A stretch of 64,000 bases of DNA. Source: Nocardioides baculatus. GTDB taxonomy: Bacteria; Actinomycetota; Actinomycetes; Propionibacteriales; Nocardioidaceae. A model generated the notes under the pieces. It ran no database searches. It saw only the letters and a list, made by a program, of their open reading frames with translations, and was not told the origin of the DNA. This document shows positions 1-8,687 of the stretch, in pieces (positions within the stretch are counted from its first letter, which is position 1; each line of letters starts with the position of its first letter). The stretch covers positions 310,001-374,000 of the forward strand of contig NZ_JAERSG010000005.1 in the NCBI RefSeq assembly GCF_016735675.1, written 5' to 3'. Position numbers and translations under genes: made by a program.

Positions 1-94
1 CCACCCGAAGATGCCCGGTGAGCCCCCGCGGGTCCAGCCGTCGAAGAAGGTCGAGTCCCACTGGGACGAGGACGGCAACAGGATCGAGGGCTGA
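1..94 (+). CDS. C-terminal end of an unknown protein (partial)
   Basis: The window opens inside a gene; only the last 30 codons are present, in the frame that begins at base 2 and stops with TGA at 92-94. The tail is polar and rich in Pro, Lys and acidic residues (it includes PSKKVESHWDEDG). That looks like an unstructured C-terminus and does not identify a family. It is convergent with the next gene, with a nested inverted repeat between them. Confidence 0.6.
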   Translation, partial: HPKMPGEPPRVQPSKKVESHWDEDGNRIEG

Positions 95-108
95 GCCTGA
101 CCACCGGT

Positions 109-198
109 GGTCGAGGAAGGCGTCCTGGCGCCTGTCACGAGACCGCACGTGTCAGGCGGCCCTGGTCTCGTGACGGTCGCTGCGCGACCTCCTCGACC
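109..198. repeat. Nested inverted repeat (element 1)
   Basis: Outer arms GGTCGAGGA (109-117) and TCCTCGACC (190-198) enclose perfect 11-bp inner arms GTCACGAGACC (134-144) and GGTCTCGTGAC (164-174). It fills the gap between two convergent stop codons, so it could act as a bidirectional terminator. From memory, not checked, similar GTCACGAGACC/TCCTCGACC sequences are common between genes in Nocardioides. Confidence 0.7.
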
Positions 199-203
199 GG
201 CGG

Positions 204-2972
204 CTAGCCGAGCTCCCAGGGGGCCGGGATCGGGAAGTACTGCTCGAGGAACTCGTGGAGCAGGCCGTCGGCCCGCTCGTCGTCGAACGCCGAGAGCATG
301 TTGTCGGCGACGCAGAAGAAGTCGCGGTCGCGCTTGAGCATCTGCTTGAGCTGGGCGGGCAGCTGCTGGTGGCCGAGGTCGACGTAGCCGTGGTGGGCGC
401 TCGCGCGGAAGGCTTGGCCGGTGATCAGGCCGTAGTTCTGGGCGAAGGACGACAGCAGCGAGAGGTCGGTCGCGGAACGGAACGGCGCCTGGGTCGTCGC
501 GTCCACCTCGGACGGGAAGCGGGCCGCGATCTCCTCGAGGGTCGTACGCCGTTGCGGGTGCGGGCTGTGCATCATCGTCTGCGTCAGAGCGACACCGAAC
601 GCGTCGGTGAGCACGCGACGGTTGTTGAGCCCGGCAGTCAGGTAGGGGCGGTCGTCCGTGCCGGGGAGGCCGACGGCGCGGTGGTCGGCGACGAACGCGG
701 CGTAGTGCCCGCCGGGGGTGAAGAAGTGCTCGGGCCGTCTCGGCCGGCCGAGGAACACGTCGTCGTTGACGTAGACGAAGTGGTCGGCCAGGTCGGGGAC
801 GGCGTGCAGTCGCGTCTCGATGGCGTGCGAGCTGAAGGTGGGCAGCGCCGATGCGGGGAGGATGTCGCGGTGGTCGACGACCCGGATCCGGTCGTGCGAG
901 GTGTCCAGCCAGGTCGGCACCTGGCCGGCGGTGACGAGGTGGATCCGGCGCACCCATGGCGCGAAGAGGTGGAGGCTGCGCATGGAGTAGCGCAGCTCGT
1001 CGCGGGACTTGTAGCGCTGCGCGCCGCCCGCGCGCTCGCTCGGGGTGCCGCCGGTCTCGACGATCCGGCGGTCGCGCGCGTCGAGCCATTCCTCGTCGTC
1101 GCCGTCGACCCAGGTGTAGACGACGTCGACGTCGAAGCGGACGTCGTCGACCGTCGGCAGCGCCATCAGCTCCAGGGTGGGCACGTCGATGCCCTCGACC
1201 GGGATCGTGGTGCGCGGGGTGCCGGCCGGGACGCGGTCGCCGTAGCGGTTGAGGCCGGGCGCGAACAGGTCGCCCTCGGGCGACTCCTCCCAGAACTGCA
1301 CGCCGACCTCGACGCCCTCGCCGAGCACGCCGTCGTGCCCACCGCGCATCGGCCACGGCTCCAGGAAGAGGGAGGCGGTGCGGGTGCGGGAGAGCTCGTC
1401 GGTCATCGCCGCGACGGTCCCGCGGCGCTCGTGCCAGCCTCGCTCGGCGGGATCGCGGACCGACAGCCAGTCCGGCACGCCGGCGGCCGCGAGCGCGGAC
1501 AGGAAGTCGCCGCGGCGCGACGACGGCACGACGACCACCGGGTGCGGGTCGAGGCCGCGCGCGGGCATCACGAACCAGCCGTCCCCGGCTGCCGCAGCGG
1601 CGGAGGTGAGCACCCGCAGGGCCGTCGTACGCGCCTCGGCGGGGGTGATGCCCGCTGCCGAGCTCGTCTCGGGGAGGTCGCCCAGCGGACCGGGACGCAG
1701 GCCGTGCAGCACCCGGCGGGGAGCGAGGGGGTCGGCACGACGCTCGACGGCCGTGCGGAACACGCCGACCCACTGGCGGCCCAGCGCCTGGCCGTCCCAG
1801 CGCTCCGACCGGGCGAGCGCGGCGGCACCGAGGCGCGTCCGCAGGTCGTCGTCGGTCGCGATGCGCAGCATCGCGGCGGCCATCGCGGCCTTGGACGCCG
1901 GCGGCACGAGCAGCCCGTCGACGTCGTGGGTGATCATCTCGCGCGGTCCCGACGGGCAGTCGTACGACACCGGCGGCACGCCCGCCGACATCGCCTCCTG
2001 CAGCACGAGCGGGTAGCCCTCGCCGCGCGAGGCGAGCACGGCGACGCTGGCCTTCGCCCACTCGGCGGCGAGGTCGGTCGTCGAGCCCGGGAGCAGGACA
2101 CGGTCCTCGAGGCCGAGCTTGCGGACCTGGGCGGCGAGGTTGTCGGCGCGCGGGCCGTCGCCCCAGATGGTCAGCGTCCAGCCGGGGACCTCCTCGTGGA
2201 TGCGCCAGAACGCGTCGACGAGGTGCTCGAACTGCTTCTCCGGGGCCAGCCGGCCGGCGGTCACGAACGACTTCTGGTCCAGGGGCGAGCGGGGCTGCGG
2301 CGTGCCGGGCAGCGGGTTGGGGATGACCACCAGCTCGGGCGCCGCGCCGCCGAGGCGGCCGGCGAGCCAGCGAGACATCGACTCGGTCAGCGACACCACG
2401 ATGTCGGCGCGCGGGGCGAACTCGAGCAGCGCCCCCAGGTCGTTGACCCGGGCCGAGGAGGCGCGGTGCTCCTGGTGCACGAGCGCCACGTCGGCGGGCG
2501 CGAGCTGGGCGACGACCGCCAGCAGCTCGGGGGTCGTGGTGACCAGCACGTCGGCCTCGATCGAGCCGAGCGCCTCGCGCATCGTGGCGTCGGTCAGGCC
2601 GTTGTAGAGCGCGTCCCAGCTGCGCGGCACGATCACGGACTCGCGCTGTGCCAGTTCTTGGGCGACGCCGTCGGGGTGGCGGCCGGCGACCGCGGTGGCG
2701 CGCTCACGTCGTACGTCGACGAGGTAGGTGACCTCGAGGCCGTCGGACAGCGGGTAGTGGGTCGTCGCGCCGCTCCGCCAGACGCTGAGGATGCGGACCC
2801 GGTGGCCCTCGCCGAGCGCGAGGAGGGCGTTGGCCTGCTCGATGCCCGAGCGCGCGGTGCCACCCATGCCGTCGGCGTTGAAGAGCACGAAGACGATGTC
2901 GAGGGGGCCGTCGCGGCGCGCGCGCCGCACCACCGACCGCACCTTCCCGCCCAGCTTGTCGCCCAGTGCCAC
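204..2972 (-). CDS. GT4 glycosyltransferase fused to a Stealth-type sugar-phosphate transferase
   Basis: 922 aa from a GTG start (VALGDKLGG). The N-terminal part (about residues 20-400) is a GT4/GT-B glycosyltransferase with the donor-site motif EGYPLVLQEAMSAG. From about residue 610 the protein carries the four Stealth blocks: CR1 (DVVYTWVDGDDEEW), CR2 (RDELRYSMRSLHLFAPW), CR3 (VYVNDDVFLGRP) and a CR4-like C-terminus. Stealth proteins transfer hexose-1-phosphate onto capsule or wall polysaccharide, so the fusion probably adds a sugar and a phosphosugar to one surface polymer on the cytoplasmic side. No signal peptide or membrane helix is seen. A longer open frame upstream of the GTG overlaps the divergent sulfotransferase and is less likely. 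Acceptor and donor are unknown. Confidence 0.88.
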   Translation of the reverse strand: MALGDKLGGKVRSVVRRARRDGPLDIVFVLFNADGMGGTARSGIEQANALLALGEGHRVRILSVWRSGATTHYPLSDGLEVTYLVDVRRERATAVAGRHPDGVAQELAQRESVIVPRSWDALYNGLTDATMREALGSIEADVLVTTTPELLAVVAQLAPADVALVHQEHRASSARVNDLGALLEFAPRADIVVSLTESMSRWLAGRLGGAAPELVVIPNPLPGTPQPRSPLDQKSFVTAGRLAPEKQFEHLVDAFWRIHEEVPGWTLTIWGDGPRADNLAAQVRKLGLEDRVLLPGSTTDLAAEWAKASVAVLASRGEGYPLVLQEAMSAGVPPVSYDCPSGPREMITHDVDGLLVPPASKAAMAAAMLRIATDDDLRTRLGAAALARSERWDGQALGRQWVGVFRTAVERRADPLAPRRVLHGLRPGPLGDLPETSSAAGITPAEARTTALRVLTSAAAAAGDGWFVMPARGLDPHPVVVVPSSRRGDFLSALAAAGVPDWLSVRDPAERGWHERRGTVAAMTDELSRTRTASLFLEPWPMRGGHDGVLGEGVEVGVQFWEESPEGDLFAPGLNRYGDRVPAGTPRTTIPVEGIDVPTLELMALPTVDDVRFDVDVVYTWVDGDDEEWLDARDRRIVETGGTPSERAGGAQRYKSRDELRYSMRSLHLFAPWVRRIHLVTAGQVPTWLDTSHDRIRVVDHRDILPASALPTFSSHAIETRLHAVPDLADHFVYVNDDVFLGRPRRPEHFFTPGGHYAAFVADHRAVGLPGTDDRPYLTAGLNNRRVLTDAFGVALTQTMMHSPHPQRRTTLEEIAARFPSEVDATTQAPFRSATDLSLLSSFAQNYGLITGQAFRASAHHGYVDLGHQQLPAQLKQMLKRDRDFFCVADNMLSAFDDERADGLLHEFLEQYFPIPAPWELG

Positions 2973-3035
2973 GTGCGCCTCAGTCCTGTCTCGAGGGGTC
3001 GTCGCCACGATCCTAGGGGCCCGCGCCGTGGCCGA

Positions 3036-3041
3036 TAGGGT
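3036..3041 (+). promoter_or_regulatory. -10 hexamer TAGGGT (leaderless)
   Basis: TAGGGT ends 7 bases before ATG 3049 and supports a leaderless sulfotransferase mRNA starting at that ATG rather than at the in-frame GTG 3040. Confidence 0.55.
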
Positions 3042-3048
3042 GACCCGC

Positions 3049-4152
3049 ATGCCGCAGTCCCGCACCCCGCTGGTCCTCGTCTCCGGTTCCGGTCGCAGCG
3101 GCACCAGCTCCTTGGCGGGCACCCTCAAGCGGCTCGGCCTGCACGTGCCGCAGCCCGAGGTGGAGGCGTCGGAGACCAACCCGCGCGGGTTCTACGAGCC
3201 GCAGTGGGTCATCGACTTCCACAAGCGCCACCTCAAGGAGCTCGCGCTCTTCAACATCGACAGCCGGCCCGCCGCGGTCGACCTGGTGGCCGCCTACCTC
3301 GCGTCGGGCGAGCCGCAGGCCGAGCTCCGCGAGTGGCTGTCGGGCCAGCTGCAGACGCCCGAACGAGGGGATGCGCAGATCGTCGTCAAGGACCCGCACG
3401 CCTTCTGGTTCGCCCGGGCGTGGGAGACGGTCAGCGCCGACCTCGACGTCGACCTGCGCTGGCTCACCGCGCTGCGGCACCCCGCCGAGGTCGTCGGGTC
3501 CCGCGACATCGCCTACCTCTCCAGCCAGTCCGAGGAGCTCCGCCTCACCAAGGAGACCTCCAACGTCGCCGGCTGGGTCCACGCCGCGCTCCTCACCGAG
3601 CTGGCCGGTCGCGGCGGGAAGCGTGCGTTCGTGCGCTACACCGACCTCCTCGCCGACTGGCGTACGGCTCTCGCGCCCGTCCAGGAACAGCTCGATCTCG
3701 ACTTCGCCACCGACCTCTCCTCGCGCGAGCACCACGCGGTCGACGACTTCATCGAGCCGTCCATGCGCAAGTCCCAGCTCACCTGGGACGACGTCGCCAC
3801 CCCCGGCTGGCTCAAGGACATGGCCGAGGAGGTCTGGCAGCTGCTCGGCGTGCTCACCACGACGCCGCACGACGACGCCACGCTCGCGCGCCTCGACCAG
3901 ATCCACGCCGACTACACCGCGCGGTACGCCGACGCTGTGGCGCTCACCTTCGACCACACCCGCGCCGAGTCGACCCTCGCCGGGCGCGAGGCCCGCGACG
4001 CCCAGCGCGGCACCGTCCAGCAGCTGCGCCGCGACCTCGCGGAGGCGCGGCGCCACGGGGCAGCCGATCCGTCGGGGGCACCGTCGGTCGGTGGCCGCGA
4101 GGCGGCCGCGATCCTGCGCCGCGCTGTCGTACGCCGCCTCACCCGCCGCTGA
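3049..4152 (+). CDS. Sulfotransferase family protein
   Basis: 367 aa. The N-terminus has the PAPS 5'-phosphosulfate loop SGSGRSGTSSL (residues about 10-20), and around residue 145 there is the 3'-phosphate-binding pattern LTALRHPAEVVGSRD. Both are typical of PAPS-dependent sulfotransferases acting on sugars or other carbohydrate/lipid acceptors. The gene is divergent from the GT4-Stealth gene, 76 bases apart, which suggests sulfation of the same surface glycan (inference). The C-terminal tail is basic and possibly unstructured. The start at 3049 is favoured by the TAGGGT hexamer placed for leaderless transcription. The actual acceptor cannot be read from the sequence. Confidence 0.85.
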   Translation: MPQSRTPLVLVSGSGRSGTSSLAGTLKRLGLHVPQPEVEASETNPRGFYEPQWVIDFHKRHLKELALFNIDSRPAAVDLVAAYLASGEPQAELREWLSGQLQTPERGDAQIVVKDPHAFWFARAWETVSADLDVDLRWLTALRHPAEVVGSRDIAYLSSQSEELRLTKETSNVAGWVHAALLTELAGRGGKRAFVRYTDLLADWRTALAPVQEQLDLDFATDLSSREHHAVDDFIEPSMRKSQLTWDDVATPGWLKDMAEEVWQLLGVLTTTPHDDATLARLDQIHADYTARYADAVALTFDHTRAESTLAGREARDAQRGTVQQLRRDLAEARRHGAADPSGAPSVGGREAAAILRRAVVRRLTRR

Positions 4153-4166
4153 CGACGGGGCGAGTG

Positions 4167-4254
4167 GGCGCATCTGTTCGCCACGATCGCGCCGAGTCGG
4201 CTCGACAGTCGCGCCGACTCGGCACTGCTGGCGCGTACAGATGCGCCGACTCGG
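4167..4254. repeat. Nested inverted repeat (element 2)
   Basis: Outer 11-bp arms GGCGCATCTGT (4167-4177) and ACAGATGCGCC (4237-4247); inner 10-bp arms GCCGAGTCGG (4191-4200) and CCGACTCGGC (4214-4223). A further direct copy of GCGCCGACTCGGC ends at about 4255, touching the stop codon of the minus-strand gene. It lies between convergent genes. Confidence 0.7.
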
Positions 4255-4851
4255 CTAGAGGCCGCTGACGCCCTCACCCTGGCCGGAGGCCTGCTCGTCG
4301 AAGTTCTCGTGCTCGATGAGGTGGAGGACGGGTACGCCGAGCTTGCGCCGGGCGCGCGAGGTCCAGTCGACGTGGAAGAACTCCGCGACGACGTGGGGAC
4401 GGGTGAGGATGATCGCCTCGCGCGCGTCGACCGTGGACACGAGGGCCGCGAGGGCGTCGACCGGGGGCTCGGAGGTGACCGTGCCGGTCGCCTTCCCGCC
4501 GGCGGCCGAGATCGCGGCGAGCGTCTGCTCCAGCTCGGCGTTGGAGGTGTCCTCGCACTCCTTGCGCAGCGCCTCGATGTCGACGTCGTTCATCGCGAGG
4601 GCGGGCGCCGCCATCAGGTCGCCGGCGCCGAGGGTGCCCATCGAGGCCTCGATGCGGGCCGCAGCGTCCTCGAGGGGGAGGAGCACGTGGTAGACGACCT
4701 GGTCCTCGATCTCCGAGTGGAGCGAGCGGACCTGGGCCGCGTCGGCGGGAGAGAGGGCCTGCTCGACGAGCAGGACGACGTCGTAGGTGCCCTGCCCGTC
4801 GTGGATCGTGTCGTGGTCGTTGCTGTCGGCGAGGTTGTCGGTGTCGCTCAT
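4255..4851 (-). CDS. Conserved hypothetical protein coupled to ligC
   Basis: 198 aa, beginning MSDTDNLADSND. I do not recognise a family with confidence. After an acidic N-terminus the body (YDVVLLVEQALSPADA) alternates strands and helices and contains SRARRKLGVPVLHLIEHENF near the C-terminus, somewhat like a universal-stress or nucleotide-binding Rossmann-type fold (weak inference). The ATG overlaps the stop of the upstream ligase gene (ATGA), so translation is probably coupled. No signal peptide, membrane helix or cysteine cluster beyond a single Cys in KECEDTSN. Confidence 0.75.
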   Translation of the reverse strand: MSDTDNLADSNDHDTIHDGQGTYDVVLLVEQALSPADAAQVRSLHSEIEDQVVYHVLLPLEDAAARIEASMGTLGAGDLMAAPALAMNDVDIEALRKECEDTSNAELEQTLAAISAAGGKATGTVTSEPPVDALAALVSTVDAREAIILTRPHVVAEFFHVDWTSRARRKLGVPVLHLIEHENFDEQASGQGEGVSGL

Positions 4852-5969
4852 GATGCGCCTCCGGGGTCGGTGCTCAGGATTCGGGTGAGGTCGTAGCCGG
4901 CCGGCTCGTCGAGCTGACCGTATCCGCAGCTCTCGGGGTCCCGGTCGGTGCGCCACCTCTTGAAGTGCGCGGTGTGGCGGAACCGCCGGCCCTCCATGTG
5001 GTCGTACTTCACCTCGAGCACCCGCTCCGGGCGCAGTGCGGTGAACCCGAGGTCCTTGCCCGCGCTCCACCGGCTCTGGGTGCCGGGGACGCGGTCGGGG
5101 TTGGCGGTGAGGAACTCGTTCCACCGACCCCAGGGGTGGTCCGCGATGTCGCAGACCAGCGGCTGCAGCTCCTGCCACAGCGACGCTCGCTTCGCGGCGG
5201 TGAAGCTGGCCGAGACCCCGATGTGCTGGAGCTCGCCGTCGTCGTCGTACAGGCCGAGGAGCAGCGAGCCGATCAGCGGCTCCTCGGGCGTGGACGTCTT
5301 GTGCTCGCGGTAGCCGGCGAGCACGACGTCGGCGGTGCGCTCGTGCTTGATCTTGAGCATGGTGCGCTTGTTGGGCTCGTAGGCCGACCCGAGCGGCTTG
5401 GCGACGACACCGTCGAGCCCGGCTCCCTCGAACTCCTCGAACCACCGCTCGGCCTCGGCCGCGTCCTCGGTGGTGCGGGTGAGGAAGCACGGTCCAGTGC
5501 CGTCGAGGTGACCGAGGGCCTCGACGAGGGCGGCCCGCCGCTCCGAGAGGGGGCGGTCCATGAAGGACTCGTCGCCCAGCGCCAGCAGGTCGAAGGCCAC
5601 GAAGCCGGCGGGTGTCTCGACAGCCAGCTTGTCGACGCGGCTGGCCGCCGGGTGGATCCGCTCCTGCAGGGTCTCGAACTCCAGGCGCCAGCCGTCCGGA
5701 CCCTGCAGGCCGACGAAGATCTCGCCGTCGAGCACGATCCGGTCGGGCAGCTGCTCGCGGCAGGCCTCGACGACCTCGGGGAAGTAGCGGGTCAGCGGCT
5801 TGGTGTTGCGGCTGGCCAGCTCGACCTCGTCGCCGTCCTTGAAGACCAGGCAGCGGAATCCGTCCCACTTCGGCTCGAAGCTCAGGCCGCCGTGCTTCGC
5901 CGGGTCCGGCACCCCGCTGACGCTCTTGGCGAGCATCGGCTGCACGGGCGGCATCACGGGGAGGTCCAC
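4848..5969 (-). CDS. ligC: ATP-dependent DNA ligase, LigC type
   Basis: 373 aa from GTG (VDLPVMPPVQPMLAKS). The adenylation motif KWDGFR (EPKWDGFRC) supplies the catalytic lysine. Further nucleotidyltransferase motifs follow (VLDGEIF, FVAFDLLAL, DGVVAKPLG, TMLKIKHE) and then a C-terminal OB domain. Length and sequence style match the stand-alone LigC of mycobacteria, an accessory repair ligase; no LigD polymerase or nuclease domains are present. It seals nicks using ATP, while NAD-dependent LigA would be the replicative enzyme elsewhere. A TAGGCT hexamer 7 bases upstream supports the GTG start and a leaderless mRNA. Its stop overlaps the next gene's ATG. Confidence 0.9.
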   Translation of the reverse strand: MDLPVMPPVQPMLAKSVSGVPDPAKHGGLSFEPKWDGFRCLVFKDGDEVELASRNTKPLTRYFPEVVEACREQLPDRIVLDGEIFVGLQGPDGWRLEFETLQERIHPAASRVDKLAVETPAGFVAFDLLALGDESFMDRPLSERRAALVEALGHLDGTGPCFLTRTTEDAAEAERWFEEFEGAGLDGVVAKPLGSAYEPNKRTMLKIKHERTADVVLAGYREHKTSTPEEPLIGSLLLGLYDDDGELQHIGVSASFTAAKRASLWQELQPLVCDIADHPWGRWNEFLTANPDRVPGTQSRWSAGKDLGFTALRPERVLEVKYDHMEGRRFRHTAHFKRWRTDRDPESCGYGQLDEPAGYDLTRILSTDPGGAS

Positions 5970-5976
5970 GAAATCG

Positions 5977-5982
5977 AGCCTA
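5977..5982 (-). promoter_or_regulatory. -10 hexamer TAGGCT of ligC (leaderless)
   Basis: On the minus strand TAGGCT lies exactly 7 bases before the GTG at 5969-5967. Confidence 0.55.
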
Positions 5983-6114
5983 GTCCGATTGAGGGCGAAG
6001 GAATCCCGGTGACATCCGCGGGTCAGATATTTCCAAGGTCTTACGCCGCCGCTCCGCGGGTTTCCGACGTCGCGGGGCGGGAACGAGGAGCCCAACCAAC
6101 CGAGGGAGCACCTC

Positions 6115-6924
6115 ATGCCACGCGATTCCGTCGATCACTACCAGCCGTCGCCCTACGATCCGTCCGACCGTCGTGACGTGGGGACCGGCAAGGACTTCGC
6201 CGCCGACCTGTGGGCGCTCTACGAGGCGGGGCGACTGCACTTCCCCGAGCTCGCCGCCTTCTACTCGGAGGTCACGTCCGCGACGCACGACGCTGCCCAG
6301 CGGATCAGCCACCTCCAGGACTCCACGGGCGGCGAGTACGCCCTGACGCTGGTCGGCAAGCTCCGTGAGCTGCTCCAGGTCGAGCTGCGCAGCACGTCAC
6401 TGGCCATGTCGGAGACCGGCGAGGCGCTCGTCGAGATCGCCGACGACTACGCCACGACGGACCAGACCGCGAACGACCGCTTCCGTGTGCTGGCCGGACG
6501 CAGCGACATCGTGGTGCCCTACGTCCCGTCACCGCCGGGGCTCGACGCGCCCTACGAGACGCCGTACGACGCCCCTGACCGCCCCGATGACGCGCCGCTG
6601 CCGATCCTGCCGGACGGACCACCGTGGCTGGGCACCGGCGACGGTCCCGAGCTCGACGACGTCGTGCCCGAGGAGCCGTTGCAGGAGCACAGGCCGACGC
6701 CCGAGCAACAGTTCCCCTTCCTCCACCCCGACCTGCTCGAGCAGCTGCCCGACCCGCAGCCCGAACCGGAGCCCGAGCCGGTCTTCCCGTCCGGACCCTT
6801 CGCTCCCGAGCCCGGCAGCGAGCTGGACGACGGGGAGAACGAGCTCCACCTCGACGACCTGATCGAGACACCCGAGGAGCGGCGCGAGCGGTTCGAGCGC
6901 GACGGATGGAACGGAGGACGATGA
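6115..6924 (+). CDS. ESX/WXG-style helical protein with Pro/Glu-rich tail
   Basis: 269 aa. The first half (about residues 20-130) is predicted helical and resembles WXG100/EspC-like secreted proteins: it has DLWALYEAGRLHFPELAAFY and a later ALVEIADDYATTDQTAND hairpin. The second half is Pro- and acid-rich (QPEPEPEPVF) and probably disordered. A GGGAG Shine-Dalgarno precedes the ATG by 6 bases. The last four bases overlap the next start (ATGA), so the pair is translated together. No ESX core genes (EccC ATPase) are nearby. Assignment to type VII substrates is inference; it could be an unrelated helical chaperone. Confidence 0.75.
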   Translation: MPRDSVDHYQPSPYDPSDRRDVGTGKDFAADLWALYEAGRLHFPELAAFYSEVTSATHDAAQRISHLQDSTGGEYALTLVGKLRELLQVELRSTSLAMSETGEALVEIADDYATTDQTANDRFRVLAGRSDIVVPYVPSPPGLDAPYETPYDAPDRPDDAPLPILPDGPPWLGTGDGPELDDVVPEEPLQEHRPTPEQQFPFLHPDLLEQLPDPQPEPEPEPVFPSGPFAPEPGSELDDGENELHLDDLIETPEERRERFERDGWNGGR

Positions 6925-7967
6925 CGATGACCGGATCGAGCTTCGATCGCGACGACTTCGCGACCAAGGTGACCGAGATCGGCGAGATGCTCGGGGAGGT
7001 GTGGGCCATCGACGAGCTCGTGCGCTGGGTGGAGGCCAACCCCGAGGGCGGTGGTGCCGCGCAGCCCAACAACGGGTGGTACCCGCGGATCGAGGTCGGC
7101 GAGAAGTACCCGTTCGAGTTCGAGGCCCCCGAGGGGTCGTGGTGGCCGCTGCTCACCTCGGGACGCAACTGGGGTGCCCAGGTGGCCGAGTCCGTCCGTT
7201 CCCTGACGTGGGACATCGTCCGCACCGAGTCGGCGACCTTCGACGACGCCGTCGGTGCCATCCGGACGGGCGTGGTCGACCGGCTGCGCACGGGTGTGGG
7301 AGACGACTTCGCCCGCATCGACAACAACCTGGCCGCGTGGAACGGGGACGCCGCTGATGCCTTCGGCGACTGGTACGGGCAGGTCGAGCACATCGCACGG
7401 CGGCAGACCTACGTCGCCGAGACCGTCTGCAGCGGGATCGCAGCCAGCAAGGCGGTGGTGGACCTCGGCCAGCAGAGCCTGAAGAACGTCGTCGACGGTG
7501 TCCATGCACTCCTGGACGAGCAGCTCCGGCGCCGCCACGACAGCCTGGGCCTGCCGCCGGAGAACTCGGCGTTCGAGGTGCTGGTCCTCGGCGCGCTCGT
7601 GTTCGGCCTCCTGGCCGCGATCCCGACCGGGGGCGCGTCCGTCGCGGGGACGGCTGCTGCGCTCTCGAGCGCGGCAGCGGCGACCAACCAGCTGCTGACC
7701 TACGCCGCGACACAGGTGCCGACCGGTGACACTCGCGAGCTCACCGCCAGCACTGCCGACGAGGTGTTCCACAGCCTCAGCGACTCGATCAACCAGGTCA
7801 TCGACAACGTGCGCGTCCAGTGGCACGGCGTGGAGTCCACGATCGAGGAGCTGATCGCCCATGCGACCGCGTCAGCCGACGACCACCTGCTCGCGCCGGT
7901 GCGTCCGCGCATCGTGCGCCGGGGCGCGACCCCCGACGGCTTCCACCACGAGAGCGCGCCGCGCTGA
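6921..7967 (+). CDS. WXG-domain protein, putative type VII secretion substrate
   Basis: 348 aa from ATG (MTMTGSSFDRDD). Around residue 140 it has a WxG turn inside a helical hairpin (NLAAWNGDAADAFGDWY), the hallmark of WXG100/LXG-type proteins. Near residue 220 it has a hydrophobic segment rich in Gly/Ala (LVLGALVFGLLAAIPTGGAS) that could cross a membrane or bury in the fold. It starts within the stop of the preceding helical protein, which may be its partner. The C-terminus (HATASADDHLL...) shows no obvious toxin active site. No immunity gene follows; the next gene is convergent. Function beyond the fold is not claimed. Confidence 0.75.
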   Translation: MTMTGSSFDRDDFATKVTEIGEMLGEVWAIDELVRWVEANPEGGGAAQPNNGWYPRIEVGEKYPFEFEAPEGSWWPLLTSGRNWGAQVAESVRSLTWDIVRTESATFDDAVGAIRTGVVDRLRTGVGDDFARIDNNLAAWNGDAADAFGDWYGQVEHIARRQTYVAETVCSGIAASKAVVDLGQQSLKNVVDGVHALLDEQLRRRHDSLGLPPENSAFEVLVLGALVFGLLAAIPTGGASVAGTAAALSSAAAATNQLLTYAATQVPTGDTRELTASTADEVFHSLSDSINQVIDNVRVQWHGVESTIEELIAHATASADDHLLAPVRPRIVRRGATPDGFHHESAPR

Positions 7968-7985
7968 CGGCGTCGGGCGCCGGGG

Positions 7986-8687
7986 TCAGTCCTCGCCGCG
8001 CAGCGAGAACGACCGCAGCCGGTCGCCGGCGAACCACACGCCGACCACCGTCACGACGAGGCTGGCGCCGATCGCCCACGGCAGGTTGGCCGGGTCGGGC
8101 AGCTCGTCGGAGAGCGCGTGGGCGATGCGCACGCCCCACTGGCTGATGCTCAGCCAGGCGACGCCGGTGAAGAGGTTGCCGAGCAGGCTCTCCCAGATCA
8201 GCACGAACATCAGCGACGCGATGACCGCGTGCCGGGTGACCGCGGAGATCGCGAGGAACAGTGCGGAGTACGTCGTACCGGCCACGACAGCACCCACGAA
8301 GAGCGCGACCGCCCGGGTGGTGTCGCCGGTGATGAGCGCGGCGACGAAGATCGGCAGGGAGCCGGCCACCAGCGTCGCGGCGAGCGCCACCAGCCACTTG
8401 CTGATCGCGATGCCGTAGCGGCTGACCGGCTTGGAGAGCAGGTAGACGATCGACCCGTCGTCGACCTCCGGGCCGAGCACCGACGAGGCGGCGAGGATCG
8501 CGACCAGTGGCAGCACGAGCGTGTAGCCGAGACCGGGGACGATCTCCCATGCGGCCTCGCCGTCCGTCAGCGCGGTGACCAGCCCGACGAGGCCGATCAG
8601 CAGCACCGGGAAGGCGAGCAGGAGGTAGAAGCGCCGTCGGCCGAGGAGGGCCTGGAGGGCGAGCTTGGCAATGGTCGTGTTGATCAT
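7986..8687 (-). CDS. ABC-2 type transporter permease
   Basis: 233 aa with six predicted membrane helices (for example FYLLLAFPVLLIGLVGLVTA and LVLPLVAILAASSVL) and the ABC-2 permease pattern GPEVDDGSIVYLLSKPVSR after helix 2. It is the last gene of a four-gene operon, overlapping the upstream ATPase stop (ATGA). With that ATPase it should form one export half. The substrate is unknown; such pairs often export lipids, peptides or drugs. Confidence 0.85.
   Translation of the reverse strand: MINTTIAKLALQALLGRRRFYLLLAFPVLLIGLVGLVTALTDGEAAWEIVPGLGYTLVLPLVAILAASSVLGPEVDDGSIVYLLSKPVSRYGIAISKWLVALAATLVAGSLPIFVAALITGDTTRAVALFVGAVVAGTTYSALFLAISAVTRHAVIASLMFVLIWESLLGNLFTGVAWLSISQWGVRIAHALSDELPDPANLPWAIGASLVVTVVGVWFAGDRLRSFSLRGED

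Noticed and set aside
4848..5969. LigD-type NHEJ ligase
   Set aside because: Polymerase and nuclease domains and Ku are absent here; length and N-terminal motif fit LigC.
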